Assembly: GCA_006227785.1 (NCBI GenBank)
Contig: SBFU01000505.1
Location: 1 to 7,704, forward strand
Origin: Burkholderiales bacterium
Lineage (GTDB): Bacteria > Pseudomonadota > Gammaproteobacteria > Burkholderiales > Burkholderiaceae_C
Length of the DNA: 7,704 nucleotides
Direction: 5' to 3'
Shown here: in pieces, positions 1-6,680 of the stretch
Layout: each line of letters begins with the position of its first letter
Position numbering within the stretch: position 1 is the stretch's first letter
Program-made: the position numbers and the translations under genes
The notes under the pieces: generated by a model
What the model saw: only the letters and a program-made list of their open reading frames with translations
Told to the model about the DNA's origin: nothing
The model's database searches: none

Positions 1-628
1 TGAGCTCGCGCTCCAGCGCAAGATCTCCTTGCTTCCACACGTAAGGCAGCTCGGCGTAGAAGCCCATTTGGCAATGGCTTTGTGTCATGGGGCTCCAGAA
101 ATGGTCCCTGACCTGCCTGTGCTCGCCGTGCGCTGGCGCGCCGAAGGGGCGGCGGGTGAGTCGGTTCCAGAACGCCTGCAGTGGTGTGTAGGGCAGGTGG
201 CTGCCCGCCGCAGCCGGCAGCAAGACCAGGCCATGGGCGTCGTTCATGCCGGCGACATCGAGCCATTCACGGGTCAAGGTGTGCGCGAGAGCGTCGTTGA
301 GCTGTCCGCTGCGCAGTCCGGCGTGCAAGAAGGCGCAACCGAGCAATCCCATGGCATCGGCGTCCTCCGCACGCCGGGCGGAGAACTCGTCTTGCGTACC
401 TGAAAACCCGGCCATGTGCGTCCAAGCCTCACCCGGACCCGGTTCCGCATCGGTGAACACGGTGACCACCGTCGCGCGGTCCGCCGCAGCCTGCAACAGC
501 GATGCGAGAGAAAAGACCGCATCGTCCAGGTGGGGGGACAGCACCAGCACGCGTCGGATGCCCAGTTTGTCTAGCCACGCGGGAACATCTTGTGGTGTCA
601 AGACGTTGGCGTGGGTGGGGCGTTGCAT
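1..628 (-). CDS. PIG-L (LmbE-like) family deacetylase, C-terminus cut by window edge
   Basis: An uninterrupted minus-strand frame runs from an ATG at 628 to the window start, giving the first 209 residues. Seen: after a short N-terminal region, a hydrophobic strand RVLVLSPHLDDAVFS carries H33-L-D-D36, a variant of the HPDDE zinc-binding and catalytic motif of the PIG-L family. A later AHGEHRQVRDH segment (about residues 166-176) fits the family's second zinc-histidine region (the HxDH-like element). The family removes N-acetyl groups from amino sugars or related N-acetylated substrates (GlcNAc-PI, mycothiol precursors, antibiotic intermediates). In many proteobacteria such genes lie in surface-glycan loci, but the substrate here cannot be told. 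No signal peptide is seen, so it is probably cytoplasmic. No clear Shine-Dalgarno precedes the ATG. It is divergent from the lipoprotein gene at 835. Family call is fairly sure; function is open. Confidence 0.85.
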   Translation of the reverse strand, partial: MQRPTHANVLTPQDVPAWLDKLGIRRVLVLSPHLDDAVFSLASLLQAAADRATVVTVFTDAEPGPGEAWTHMAGFSGTQDEFSARRAEDADAMGLLGCAFLHAGLRSGQLNDALAHTLTREWLDVAGMNDAHGLVLLPAAAGSHLPYTPLQAFWNRLTRRPFGAPAHGEHRQVRDHFWSPMTQSHCQMGFYAELPYVWKQGDLALEREL

Positions 629-693
629 GGTCGGGGTGGGCGGATCGGAGCACAACATTCTGTCATGTGCGGCAACTTGTGACCCCCGGCACG

Positions 694-720
694 TCGACAC
701 GGGGAACCCCAGGATATTCT
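694..720 (+). promoter_or_regulatory. Weak sigma70-like promoter candidate for the lipoprotein gene
   Basis: TCGACA (694-699) matches the -35 consensus at five of six positions, and TATTCT (715-720) matches the -10 at four of six. The spacer is only 15 bases, shorter than the usual 16-18. Transcription would begin near 727, right at the palindrome at 728-739, leaving a leader of about 108 bases. The match is poor enough to be chance. Confidence 0.25.
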
Positions 721-727
721 CCCAGAT

Positions 728-739
728 CGATCATGATCG
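728..739. promoter_or_regulatory. 12-bp perfect palindrome, possible operator
   Basis: CGATCATGATCG reads the same on both strands. It sits within a few bases of the midpoint between the divergent starts at 628 and 835 and just after the weak promoter candidate. That is a plausible place for a dimeric repressor to control both genes. It contains two GATC sites, so it could also just be a chance AT/GC symmetric word. No regulator gene is next to it. Confidence 0.35.
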
Positions 740-824
740 GCATCGGTACTCGCTGGTCGGCGGCCAGAAAGCCGTATCCCGAACACGCATGCTGCGGGCG
801 ATCGAGGCTTCATATTTTTTGTTC

Positions 825-829
825 GGAGG
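825..829 (+). promoter_or_regulatory. Ribosome binding site of the lipoprotein gene
   Basis: GGAGG lies five bases before the ATG at 835. This decides the start: the open frame extends upstream to 502, but only this ATG has a Shine-Dalgarno and is followed at once by a signal peptide. Confidence 0.85.
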
Positions 830-834
830 CAGCT

Positions 835-1422
835 ATGGGAAAGACGGATCGGCGCCGGTGGTTGATGGCAGGACTGGCGCTTGGAGCGGGTGCCTTCGCC
901 TTGATGGCAGGCTGCGCGATGTCGCCACCCGGGCCCAGGGTGGTCACCTTGAGCGAAGCACGTTTTGTCGAGCATCTGGCGCGGGAATTCCCCTACACCC
1001 ACCGCTACATGAATCTGTTCGAGGTGCGCTTCAGCGACCCGCGCGTCCGTCTATTGCCCGAGGCGAATCGGGTGGGCACCAGGCTGGATGTGTCCGTCGG
1101 TCTGCCTGACGGCGGACAGCGCAAGCGGCAGGGTACCGTGACCCTCAGTTATGGATTGCAACTCTCCTCACAGGACCGGACGCTGCGGCTGCACGAATTG
1201 CGCGTGGATGCGCTGGATGTGCCTGGACTCCCTGTGTCTGTGCAAGCTTTGCTTCAAAGCCTGGCAGGTGCTCTGGTGGAGGAGCAGTTCAGGGAGCGGG
1301 TCGTTCACCGTTTGAGTGAGGAAGATCTTCGCGGGGTGCGTGGATGGGGCTATGAGCCCGATGGGCTGCGGGTGGTACCCGGAGGCATCGAGCTGGTGCT
1401 TCGACCCGTGCAACGTCCTTGA
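835..1422 (+). CDS. DUF1439 (YceB-like) lipoprotein
   Basis: This 195-residue protein begins with a charged MGKTDRRRW segment, a hydrophobic stretch (10-25) and the lipobox L-M-A-G-C with Cys27, so it should be a lipid-anchored envelope protein. The RRRWLM run resembles a twin-arginine motif, so Tat export is possible. The mature part starts with a TLSEARFVEHLAREFP-like helix, continues with alternating beta-like segments (RLDVSVGL, TVTLSYGLQL, LRLHELRVDAL), has a helical segment with VQALLQSLAGALVEEQF, and ends in a GIELVLRP strand. That order matches E. coli YceB and other DUF1439 proteins, whose fold is related to lipid-binding SMP/TULIP-like domains; a biochemical role is not known. The start is fixed by GGAGG at 825-829. 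The gene is 132 bases upstream of uppP on the same strand, so shared transcription is possible but not shown. Confidence 0.8.
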   Translation: MGKTDRRRWLMAGLALGAGAFALMAGCAMSPPGPRVVTLSEARFVEHLAREFPYTHRYMNLFEVRFSDPRVRLLPEANRVGTRLDVSVGLPDGGQRKRQGTVTLSYGLQLSSQDRTLRLHELRVDALDVPGLPVSVQALLQSLAGALVEEQFRERVVHRLSEEDLRGVRGWGYEPDGLRVVPGGIELVLRPVQRP

Positions 1423-1510
1423 GAAGCGCGAAGTGGGTCGTTGCCAAACAGGTACCATAGTCGGCTTCCGCTACCTTCCGTTCTGCCCCTCTCGGCCGCA
1501 CCATGCAGGC

Positions 1511-1530
1511 GGCAGGAGGCGGCTCCTGCC
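1511..1530 (+). repeat. Hairpin in the uppP leader enclosing an AGGAGG-like sequence
   Basis: GGCAGGAG (1511-1518) and CTCCTGCC (1523-1530) are perfect reverse complements around a GCGG loop, giving an 8-bp G+C-rich stem. The left arm and loop contain AGGAGG (1514-1519), a perfect Shine-Dalgarno that would be buried in the stem. It lies 24 bases before the uppP ATG, too far to serve that start directly. No T-run follows, so it is not an intrinsic terminator. Confidence 0.5.
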
Positions 1531-1554
1531 AGCGCCATTCCCCTTCTGACTTTC

Positions 1555-2385
1555 ATGGACACCGCACTGCTGATCAAGGCCGCCATCATGGGGGTGGTCG
1601 AAGGGCTGACCGAGTTCCTGCCTATTTCTTCGACGGGTCACCTGATCCTCACCGCCGCCTTGCTCGGCTGGCACGGTGAGCAGGTCAAGCTGTTCGAGGT
1701 GGTCATTCAGACAGGTGCCATCCTGGCCATCGTCTCGCTGTATATCGAGCGGCTTTGGCGGGTGTTGCTGGGGTTGCCCAGCGACCGGTCGGCGCAACGC
1801 TTTGCGGTCAACGTGCTGGTCGGATTCCTGCCTGCGGCCTTGGCGGGCGTGATGTTCATTGATGTGATCAAAGCGGTCCTGTTTTCCCCCCTGGTCGTGG
1901 CGGCGGGCTTCATTGTCGGAGGTCTGGTCATCCTCTGGGCGGAACGCCTGCAGAGCCGGGGCGCTCCCACGGTGGTGTCCGATGTCGATCAGGTGACCTG
2001 GCGCGATGCGCTCAAGGTCGGGCTGATCCAGTGCACCGCACTGGTACCAGGGGTGAGCCGCTCGGGTGCGACCATCATTGGTGCCATGCTGGTGGGCTTC
2101 AACCGCAAGGCGGCCACGGAGTTCAGCTTCTTCCTGGCCATTCCCATGCTGTTTGGTGCGGCGGCCTACGATCTCTACAGGAACCACGATCTTGTGGGAG
2201 CGGAGGACCTGCCGGTGTTTGCCGTGGGCTTGGTGGTGTCCTGGCTGTCGGCGTGGGTGTGCGTGCGCTGGTTGCTGCGCTTTGTCGGGCAGCACAGTTT
2301 TGTGCCATTTGCCTGGTACCGCATCGCCTTCGGTGTGCTGATTGTTGTGACCGCGCAAGCTGGTTGGGTCGATTGGACGGGCTGA
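1555..2385 (+). CDS. uppP: Undecaprenyl-diphosphate phosphatase UppP (BacA)
   Basis: The integral membrane enzyme dephosphorylates undecaprenyl diphosphate to the monophosphate, recycling the lipid carrier for peptidoglycan and other surface polymers; excess confers bacitracin resistance. The 276-residue length is usual for the family. Seen: the first signature [15 protein letters not shown] (residues 16-30, with E16, E20, S25-S26-T27 and H29) and the second, PGVSRSGAT (165-173, with S168 and R169, equivalent to the catalytic Ser/Arg of E. coli BacA). Multiple hydrophobic helices surround them (roughly 5-15, 85-105, 112-129, 171-181, 190-205, 221-238, 253-270). The ATG at 1555 is chosen because [17 protein letters not shown] is the family N-terminus. 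The frame is open back to 1441, but that 38-residue addition has no membrane or family character. No Shine-Dalgarno directly precedes the ATG. The MFS gene follows after 36 bases. Confidence 0.97.
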   Translation: MDTALLIKAAIMGVVEGLTEFLPISSTGHLILTAALLGWHGEQVKLFEVVIQTGAILAIVSLYIERLWRVLLGLPSDRSAQRFAVNVLVGFLPAALAGVMFIDVIKAVLFSPLVVAAGFIVGGLVILWAERLQSRGAPTVVSDVDQVTWRDALKVGLIQCTALVPGVSRSGATIIGAMLVGFNRKAATEFSFFLAIPMLFGAAAYDLYRNHDLVGAEDLPVFAVGLVVSWLSAWVCVRWLLRFVGQHSFVPFAWYRIAFGVLIVVTAQAGWVDWTG

Positions 2386-2437
2386 TGCCGGGCGACTTCA
2401 TGTGCCAGCCATGACGGTGCGATGGGCAAGCTGCTGA
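2385..2437 (+). other. uppP-MFS junction with two tiny chained reading frames
   Basis: The uppP stop overlaps an ATG (TGATG, 2383-2387) opening a 9-codon frame that ends with TGA at 2412-2414. That stop overlaps another ATG at 2411 (ATGA) opening an 8-codon frame ending at 2435-2437, just past the MFS start at 2422. No Shine-Dalgarno is seen before 2422. The arrangement would fit termination-reinitiation, but such small frames arise readily by chance. Translation of either is unproven. Confidence 0.3.
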
Positions 2438-3681
2438 TTCCTCTTTCCTCCCTGCTCAGCGGTGTCGGGCTCCTGGTGGTGGGCGTGGGGCTGCTGTTTT
2501 CCGTGGTCGGCCTTCGCGCGGGGGTGGCAAACTTCTCCGGGCTGACGCTGGGCCTGGTGATGTCGGCCTATTTCGCCGGCTTTGTTCTGGGGACCTATGT
2601 CTGTCCGGTGGTGATCCGTCGGGTGGGACATATCCGCGCGTTTGCCGCCATGGCTTCGGTTGCCTCGACCATGCCCATCCTGCACGCACTGTGGATCGAT
2701 CCGTGGTTCTGGGGTCTGTTGAGGTTGGTCACCGGAATCTGTCTGGTGGGGCTGTACATGGTGGTGGAGAGCTGGCTGAACACCTTGGCACCCAGCGATC
2801 AGCGAGGCAAGGTGTTTGCTGCCTACATGTCGGTCAACTTTGTCGCGCTGGCGCTGGGGCAGTGGTTGATCCTGGTGGGGGACCGGCTGGGCTTCGTGCC
2901 TTTCGCCATGGTTTCCGTGATGTTCTCGTTCGCCCTGCTGCCCATCACGCTGACACCGGTGCAGCAACCGGTGCCCGTGGAGGCGCCTTCCTTGAGCCTG
3001 CGCAGTCTCTACGATGCGTCACCTCTGGGCACCGCAGCGGCCTTTGCATCGGGGCTGCTCAACGGCACGTTCTTCGGCATGGGGGCCTTGTATGCGCAAG
3101 GGGTCGGGCTGTCCGACACCGGCGTGGCGGCTTTCATGGCGGCGACCATCCTGGGTGGTGCCATCTTCCAGTGGCCCGTCGGGCATTATTCCGACCGCCA
3201 TGATCGACGGCTGGTGCTGTTCTGGGTGTGTGTCGGTGCGGCTGCGCTGGCTGCCTTGTCGATGTTCGTTCTGAGCTTGCCGCACTGGGTGCTGATCGCA
3301 CTGGGTCTGTTCTACGGCGGCCTGGTCTTCACGGTCTATGGTCTCGGTGTGGCCCACGTCAACGACGTGATCGATTCCACCCGATTGCTGGAATTCACCG
3401 GTGGACTTCTGCTGGTGCACGGTGCCGGTGCAGCCCTCGGGCCCACCCTGGGGGGCATGGTCATGGACCAATTTGGCGCAGCCAGTCTGATGCCGGCCTT
3501 TGCCATCGTGCTGGTCGTGCTGGCGCTGTATGTCCTCAAGCGCATGAGGGCCGCACCGCCGGTGGCTGACGATGCCAAGGCCGACTACGTGGTGATGGGG
3601 GGCGGGTCGCAGGCGGTTCTGCAGATGGATCCACGCTCGCCTGTTGAGCCGGAGTCGGCAGATGCGCATCCGCCACAGTAA
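2422..3681 (+). CDS. MFS transporter, YcaD-like
   Basis: This 419-residue protein has about twelve hydrophobic segments in two halves joined by a cytoplasmic loop near residues 178-200, as in the major facilitator superfamily. Loop 2-3 carries GTYVCPVVIRRVGH (57-70), and the matching loop in the second half carries GHYSDRHDRR (254-263), a clear motif A (GxxSDRxxRR). VVESWLN near 114-120, RGKVFAAYM (128-136) and GQWLI (146-150) resemble the YcaD subfamily of E. coli, whose substrate is not settled. The last 40 or so residues form a hydrophilic, proline-rich tail likely in the cytoplasm. The ATG at 2422 is the only start codon in frame after the uppP stop, and the same frame holds uppP, so only one stop and twelve codons separate them. 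Probably co-transcribed with uppP. The substrate cannot be named; drug or metabolite efflux is a guess. Confidence 0.9.
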   Translation: MGKLLIPLSSLLSGVGLLVVGVGLLFSVVGLRAGVANFSGLTLGLVMSAYFAGFVLGTYVCPVVIRRVGHIRAFAAMASVASTMPILHALWIDPWFWGLLRLVTGICLVGLYMVVESWLNTLAPSDQRGKVFAAYMSVNFVALALGQWLILVGDRLGFVPFAMVSVMFSFALLPITLTPVQQPVPVEAPSLSLRSLYDASPLGTAAAFASGLLNGTFFGMGALYAQGVGLSDTGVAAFMAATILGGAIFQWPVGHYSDRHDRRLVLFWVCVGAAALAALSMFVLSLPHWVLIALGLFYGGLVFTVYGLGVAHVNDVIDSTRLLEFTGGLLLVHGAGAALGPTLGGMVMDQFGAASLMPAFAIVLVVLALYVLKRMRAAPPVADDAKADYVVMGGGSQAVLQMDPRSPVEPESADAHPPQ

Positions 3682-3692
3682 CGCAGTCCGGT

Positions 3693-5636
3693 TCAGCGGA
3701 CAGGTGGGTTCGAATCGGGAGCATCAGGTTGCGGCACACTGAAGCAGAAGGTGGCGCCCTGTCCGGGCGTCCCTTTCGCGTGCAGCGTGCCACCGTGACG
3801 CAAAACAATGCGGTGAGCGGTGGCCAGGCCAATGCCCAGACCGCTGAATTCGTGGGGTTGGTGCAGCCGCTGGAACGGCTGGAACAGCTTGTCGGCCCGG
3901 CTCATGTCGAAACCGGAGCCATTGTCCGCAACGCAGAAGCGGGCCTGGCGGTCGTCCATGCGGGCGTACATTCTGATTTGCGCCTGGGGGGTTTCGGCGG
4001 TGTACTTCCAGGCGTTGTGCAGCAGGTTTTGCAGCAGCGCCTCCATCAACGCCGGATCGGCCGTGACCATGAGGTCAGGCTCCACCGACCAGTCGACCTG
4101 CCTTTGCGGTGATTCGGCCGCCAGCTCTTCCAGCAGCCGGGTCGCGATCAGGCTCAGGTTCACGGGTTGGCGCTGCAGCTCACCACGGCCGACCTGGGCC
4201 AGCTTGAGCAGCCCGTCGATGAGCAAACCCATCTTGCGGCTGGCCTGCATGATGCGGTCCAGATGACGGCGGCTGCCGGTATCCAGGGCCGCATTGTCTT
4301 CCTGCAGGGCCTGGGCGAAGCCGTTGATCAGGCGCAGGGGCGAGCGCAGATCGTGCGCAACGGCATAGGAGTAACTTTCCAGCTCGTCGTAGGCATCCTT
4401 GAGTTCGCGCGTGCGTTCACGTATTTTCTGTTCGAGTGAGGCGTTGAGGCGCTGGATCTGGCGTTCGGCCAGCTTCCGCTCGGTGATGTCCTGGGTAACC
4501 CCGAATGCCCGCAAGGCCCGACCTTCGGCGTCACGCTCGAATTCGGCGCGAACGCTGAGCCACCGGTCCTCACCGTTCATTCGGGTACGGTAGGTCGAGT
4601 TGTAGGGGCGCAGCCCCTTGACGGCATCTGCCCAGTCTTTTCCGATGCGCTCCCGGTCGGCGGGGTGGGTCAGGGCCAGCAGGTCCTCGCCGCTGAAGGT
4701 TTCGTAAGGCAGGCCGATCTGCCGATAGGAGTTGTCCAGTGTCCTGAACCGGTTGGTGGGAACGTCGCCCTCCCAGCTGGCCAGCCCTGCCAGGGCATGG
4801 GCCTGGCGCATCAGACGCTCGTTGGTGCGCAACGCCGCTTCGGCCGCCTTGATGGCCGAGATGTCCTGCACCACGGAAACAAAATACTCGGGCACGTCCG
4901 GGGTACGGCGAACGACGGCCACGGTGAGGTGTGCCCAGACCACCTGCCCATCCTTGCGCACATACCGCTTCTCGATGGAGTAGCGGTCCCGTTCACCTCG
5001 CAGTACCTGTTCCAGCAGGGCTTCGTCGGGCCGGATATCGTCGGGGTGGGTGAAGTCCTGGAAACGCATCTGCAGCAACTCTTCCTGCGAGTAGCCGACC
5101 AACTGGCAGAAGGTCTGGTTGACCATCATCAGGCGTCCGTTCAGGTCGACCTGGGTAATGCCAGCTGCCGCAAACTCGAAGGTGTCCCTGAAACGCCTGC
5201 GGCTGGCCTCCAGTTCCCGATGAACGGTCCGAAGTCGCTGGTTCTGCTCTTGCATCCACCATATGGAACCCACCACCACCACCTGGGTCGTCAGGTGCCA
5301 CAGATTGAGCCAGAAAGCCTCGACCGGGTTCTCGAAGGCCAGTGAACCATAGGGTTGCACCAGGAAGAAATTCACCAGCACCATGCCCAGAAGCGTGCTG
5401 ACCATGCCAGCGGCCAGACCGCCGTAGAGGGCCGCCAACGCAGCGGCCAGGGACAAGGTGATGAAGCGACCGCCTGACTCGGCTGGCGCCAGTGCCACCC
5501 TCAACCAGGTCGCTATCAGGGTCAGAAGCACCGCCACCGTCAATCGCAGCCACAGGCTGTGCTGGGATGGATGCCAGTTCCAGACGTGCCGCCACGGGGC
5601 GGGGCGTTCGGAACCGGCGGGCTGAGACGACTTCAT
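3693..5636 (-). CDS. Membrane sensor histidine kinase with DUF4118 and two PAS domains
   Basis: This 647-residue sensor kinase should autophosphorylate on a histidine in response to a signal and pass the phosphate to a response regulator not present here. Residues 28-127 hold about four membrane helices with a KdpD-like DUF4118 pattern, including LAALYGGLAAGMVSTLLGM and an FENPVEAF loop. PAS 1 spans about 145-260 (FEFAAAGITQVDLNGR, RFQDFTHPDD) and PAS 2 about 283-388, ending in FGVTQDITERK. A coiled coil (388-424) leads to the H-box VAHDLRSPLRLINGF with phospho-acceptor H428. The ATPase part has the N-box (N537, N541), G1 box DNGSGFD (571-577), F-box LFQPFQRLH (584-592) and G2 box GLGIGLAT (599-606), so all catalytic boxes are intact. 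The ELESYSYAVAHDLRSPLR wording is typical of the phytochrome-type kinase group, although no chromophore domain is present. No strong Shine-Dalgarno precedes the ATG. It converges on the MFS gene with 11 bases between stops. Confidence 0.95.
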   Translation of the reverse strand: MKSSQPAGSERPAPWRHVWNWHPSQHSLWLRLTVAVLLTLIATWLRVALAPAESGGRFITLSLAAALAALYGGLAAGMVSTLLGMVLVNFFLVQPYGSLAFENPVEAFWLNLWHLTTQVVVVGSIWWMQEQNQRLRTVHRELEASRRRFRDTFEFAAAGITQVDLNGRLMMVNQTFCQLVGYSQEELLQMRFQDFTHPDDIRPDEALLEQVLRGERDRYSIEKRYVRKDGQVVWAHLTVAVVRRTPDVPEYFVSVVQDISAIKAAEAALRTNERLMRQAHALAGLASWEGDVPTNRFRTLDNSYRQIGLPYETFSGEDLLALTHPADRERIGKDWADAVKGLRPYNSTYRTRMNGEDRWLSVRAEFERDAEGRALRAFGVTQDITERKLAERQIQRLNASLEQKIRERTRELKDAYDELESYSYAVAHDLRSPLRLINGFAQALQEDNAALDTGSRRHLDRIMQASRKMGLLIDGLLKLAQVGRGELQRQPVNLSLIATRLLEELAAESPQRQVDWSVEPDLMVTADPALMEALLQNLLHNAWKYTAETPQAQIRMYARMDDRQARFCVADNGSGFDMSRADKLFQPFQRLHQPHEFSGLGIGLATAHRIVLRHGGTLHAKGTPGQGATFCFSVPQPDAPDSNPPVR

Positions 5637-5686
5637 GCAGGCGTGCGAGGGTGGTGGCAGGGCGGGGGCCCAAGCCCTGAGCTCCG

Positions 5687-5718
5687 TTTATAGGCCACCC
5701 CACCTCACGGCATTGTGA
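5687..5718 (-). promoter_or_regulatory. Possible kinase promoter: TATAAA -10 with a dyad in the -35 region
   Basis: On the minus strand TATAAA (5692-5687) is a good -10, placed about 50 bases before the kinase ATG. No good -35 stands 16-18 bases upstream. Instead there is a short dyad, TCAC-N6-GTGA (5705-5718). This could mean an activator-dependent promoter. Its half-site order is the reverse of the CRP/FNR consensus, so those regulators are not implied. Moderate support at best. Confidence 0.35.
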
Positions 5719-5740
5719 AGGTAAGACCGCGGGATGGGGG

Positions 5741-6595
5741 CTATTTCTGACGTTCGTCTCGGCTATGCAACGCAAGCAATACCTGATCGATGGCAGCCGC
5801 TGTCTCCTGGGGCTTTTCCATGGGGAACAGATGACTGCCTTCGACCATGAGCATGCGCTGTGGATGCGCCCCCACCAGTTTGCGGGTCATGGTCATGCCC
5901 ACCTGCCGCATCTCCAGCGAACGGGTACCGCCAATGAAGCCCACCGGACAGCGCAGGGGATGGCGGCGCAGGATACGGTCCAGGTTGTGTGGCAAGGTGT
6001 TGTAGATGGCCGTTTCCACATCGCGGTCGAAGGCCAGGACGCGGCGGAGACCCTGCGCCGTCTGATCGTCTCGCGTGCCATGTGTGATGTAGTCCCGCAG
6101 CACCTGCGGGTCCCAGTGTGCGAAAGCCTTCTTGTGGGCGAAATGCTCGAAGGCTGCTGCGGCATCGGGCCAGTGGTTGCGGCGCCGGCGGCTCACTTTG
6201 CCGGGGGACACCGAGCCCACCAGCTGGGTGCGCTTGATGAGTTCGAGGGTCCGCGCCCGCCAGCCCCCCAGGACCGGTGAATCGATCAGCAGCACACCCC
6301 GGACGGCGTGGCCACCCAGATCGGGATGGCGGGCAGCGCACATCAGGCTGAGAAAACCACCCAGGGAGTGGCCCACCAGCCAGGCCCCTTGGCCATGGCG
6401 TTCGATCTCGGGGGCGGCAAAGTCAGCCAGTTGCTGCACCAGGTGGGGCCAGTTGCTGGTGACGGGATAACGTGGGTCGTGACCGAACTTCTCGATGGCG
6501 CGCACGGCATGCCCGCGTGAGCGCAGGCTGCGGAACAGCAAACCGTAGGTGCTGGCTGGAAAACTGTTGGCGTGGGAAAAGATGATCAGGGACAT
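5741..6595 (-). CDS. Alpha/beta hydrolase
   Basis: This 284-residue protein has the alpha/beta hydrolase fold pattern. An N-terminal strand and oxyanion loop, LIIFSHANSFPAS (3-15), are followed by the nucleophile elbow VGHSLGG with Ser77. A strand-turn, VLLIDSPVLGG (101-111), follows, then a helical cap region rich in basic residues (SRRRRNHW, 135-142), a late strand VGFIGGTRSLEM (218-229) and the likely catalytic histidine His255 in VEGSHLFPMEKP. The acid is not certain; the loop after GFIGGT offers E228. No signal peptide, so cytoplasmic; it would hydrolyse an ester or similar bond, substrate unknown. The ATG at 6595 is chosen over a TTG at 6631 because the family strand begins immediately after it; neither has a clear Shine-Dalgarno. 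It lies 85 bases after the Anbu gene and 104 bases before the kinase gene, all on one strand. Confidence 0.9.
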   Translation of the reverse strand: MSLIIFSHANSFPASTYGLLFRSLRSRGHAVRAIEKFGHDPRYPVTSNWPHLVQQLADFAAPEIERHGQGAWLVGHSLGGFLSLMCAARHPDLGGHAVRGVLLIDSPVLGGWRARTLELIKRTQLVGSVSPGKVSRRRRNHWPDAAAAFEHFAHKKAFAHWDPQVLRDYITHGTRDDQTAQGLRRVLAFDRDVETAIYNTLPHNLDRILRRHPLRCPVGFIGGTRSLEMRQVGMTMTRKLVGAHPQRMLMVEGSHLFPMEKPQETAAAIDQVLLALHSRDERQK

Positions 6596-6680
6596 GGTGA
6601 CCGGGAGTGGGGCGGCGCCACCAGGTCGCAATGGCCTGTGGGGCGACGCGGCAATGGCAGCGCGCCTGCCTGTTGCCCCT

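Larger units (their letters stand above)
629..834. other. Divergent intergenic region between PIG-L and lipoprotein genes
   Basis: This stretch of about 206 bases separates two outward-facing genes and must hold the start signals for both. It contains a 12-bp perfect palindrome (728-739), a weak plus-strand promoter candidate (694-720), a short AT-rich patch at 810-822 and a good ribosome binding site at 825-829. Open frames that cross it are shadows without family character. No RNA gene or terminator hairpin was seen. Confidence 0.7.

Noticed and set aside
810..822. T-rich run as part of an intrinsic terminator
   Set aside because: No stable G+C-rich hairpin lies directly before it, and no plus-strand gene ends upstream.
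246..1109. Open frame of 287 codons on the plus strand crossing PIG-L and the lipoprotein start
   Set aside because: It overlaps two supported genes in the wrong frame or strand, and its composition (Ser, Arg, Cys rich) has no family character.
1441..1554. Longer N-terminus for UppP starting at a TTG at 1441
   Set aside because: The added 38 residues are not hydrophobic, have no family match, and would precede the normal UppP N-terminus.
1471..2358. Open frame of 295 codons on the minus strand opposite uppP
   Set aside because: It is antisense to a certain gene, rich in His, Gln, Arg and Pro without hydrophobic cores, and is explained by the codon bias of high-G+C genes.
2398..2967. Open frame of 189 codons opposite the MFS gene
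   Set aside because: Antisense shadow with His/Gln-rich composition; no start signal or domain.
3686..3701. Short inverted repeat GTCCG-N6-CGGAC between the convergent MFS and kinase stops
   Set aside because: The stem is only five base pairs and no T-run follows on either strand, so it cannot be called an intrinsic terminator.
4993..5775. Minus-strand frame of 260 codons within the kinase gene region
   Set aside because: It lies in an alternative frame of the kinase, whose own frame has a full domain series; the frame's protein is Arg/Pro/Gly rich.
5763..6341. Minus-strand frame of 192 codons within the alpha/beta hydrolase
   Set aside because: Shifted frame of a gene with clear catalytic motifs; no independent evidence.
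6596..6631. Longer N-terminus for the alpha/beta hydrolase starting at a TTG at 6631
   Set aside because: The extra 12 residues are Gly/Pro rich and no ribosome binding site supports the TTG; the fold starts at the ATG at 6595.
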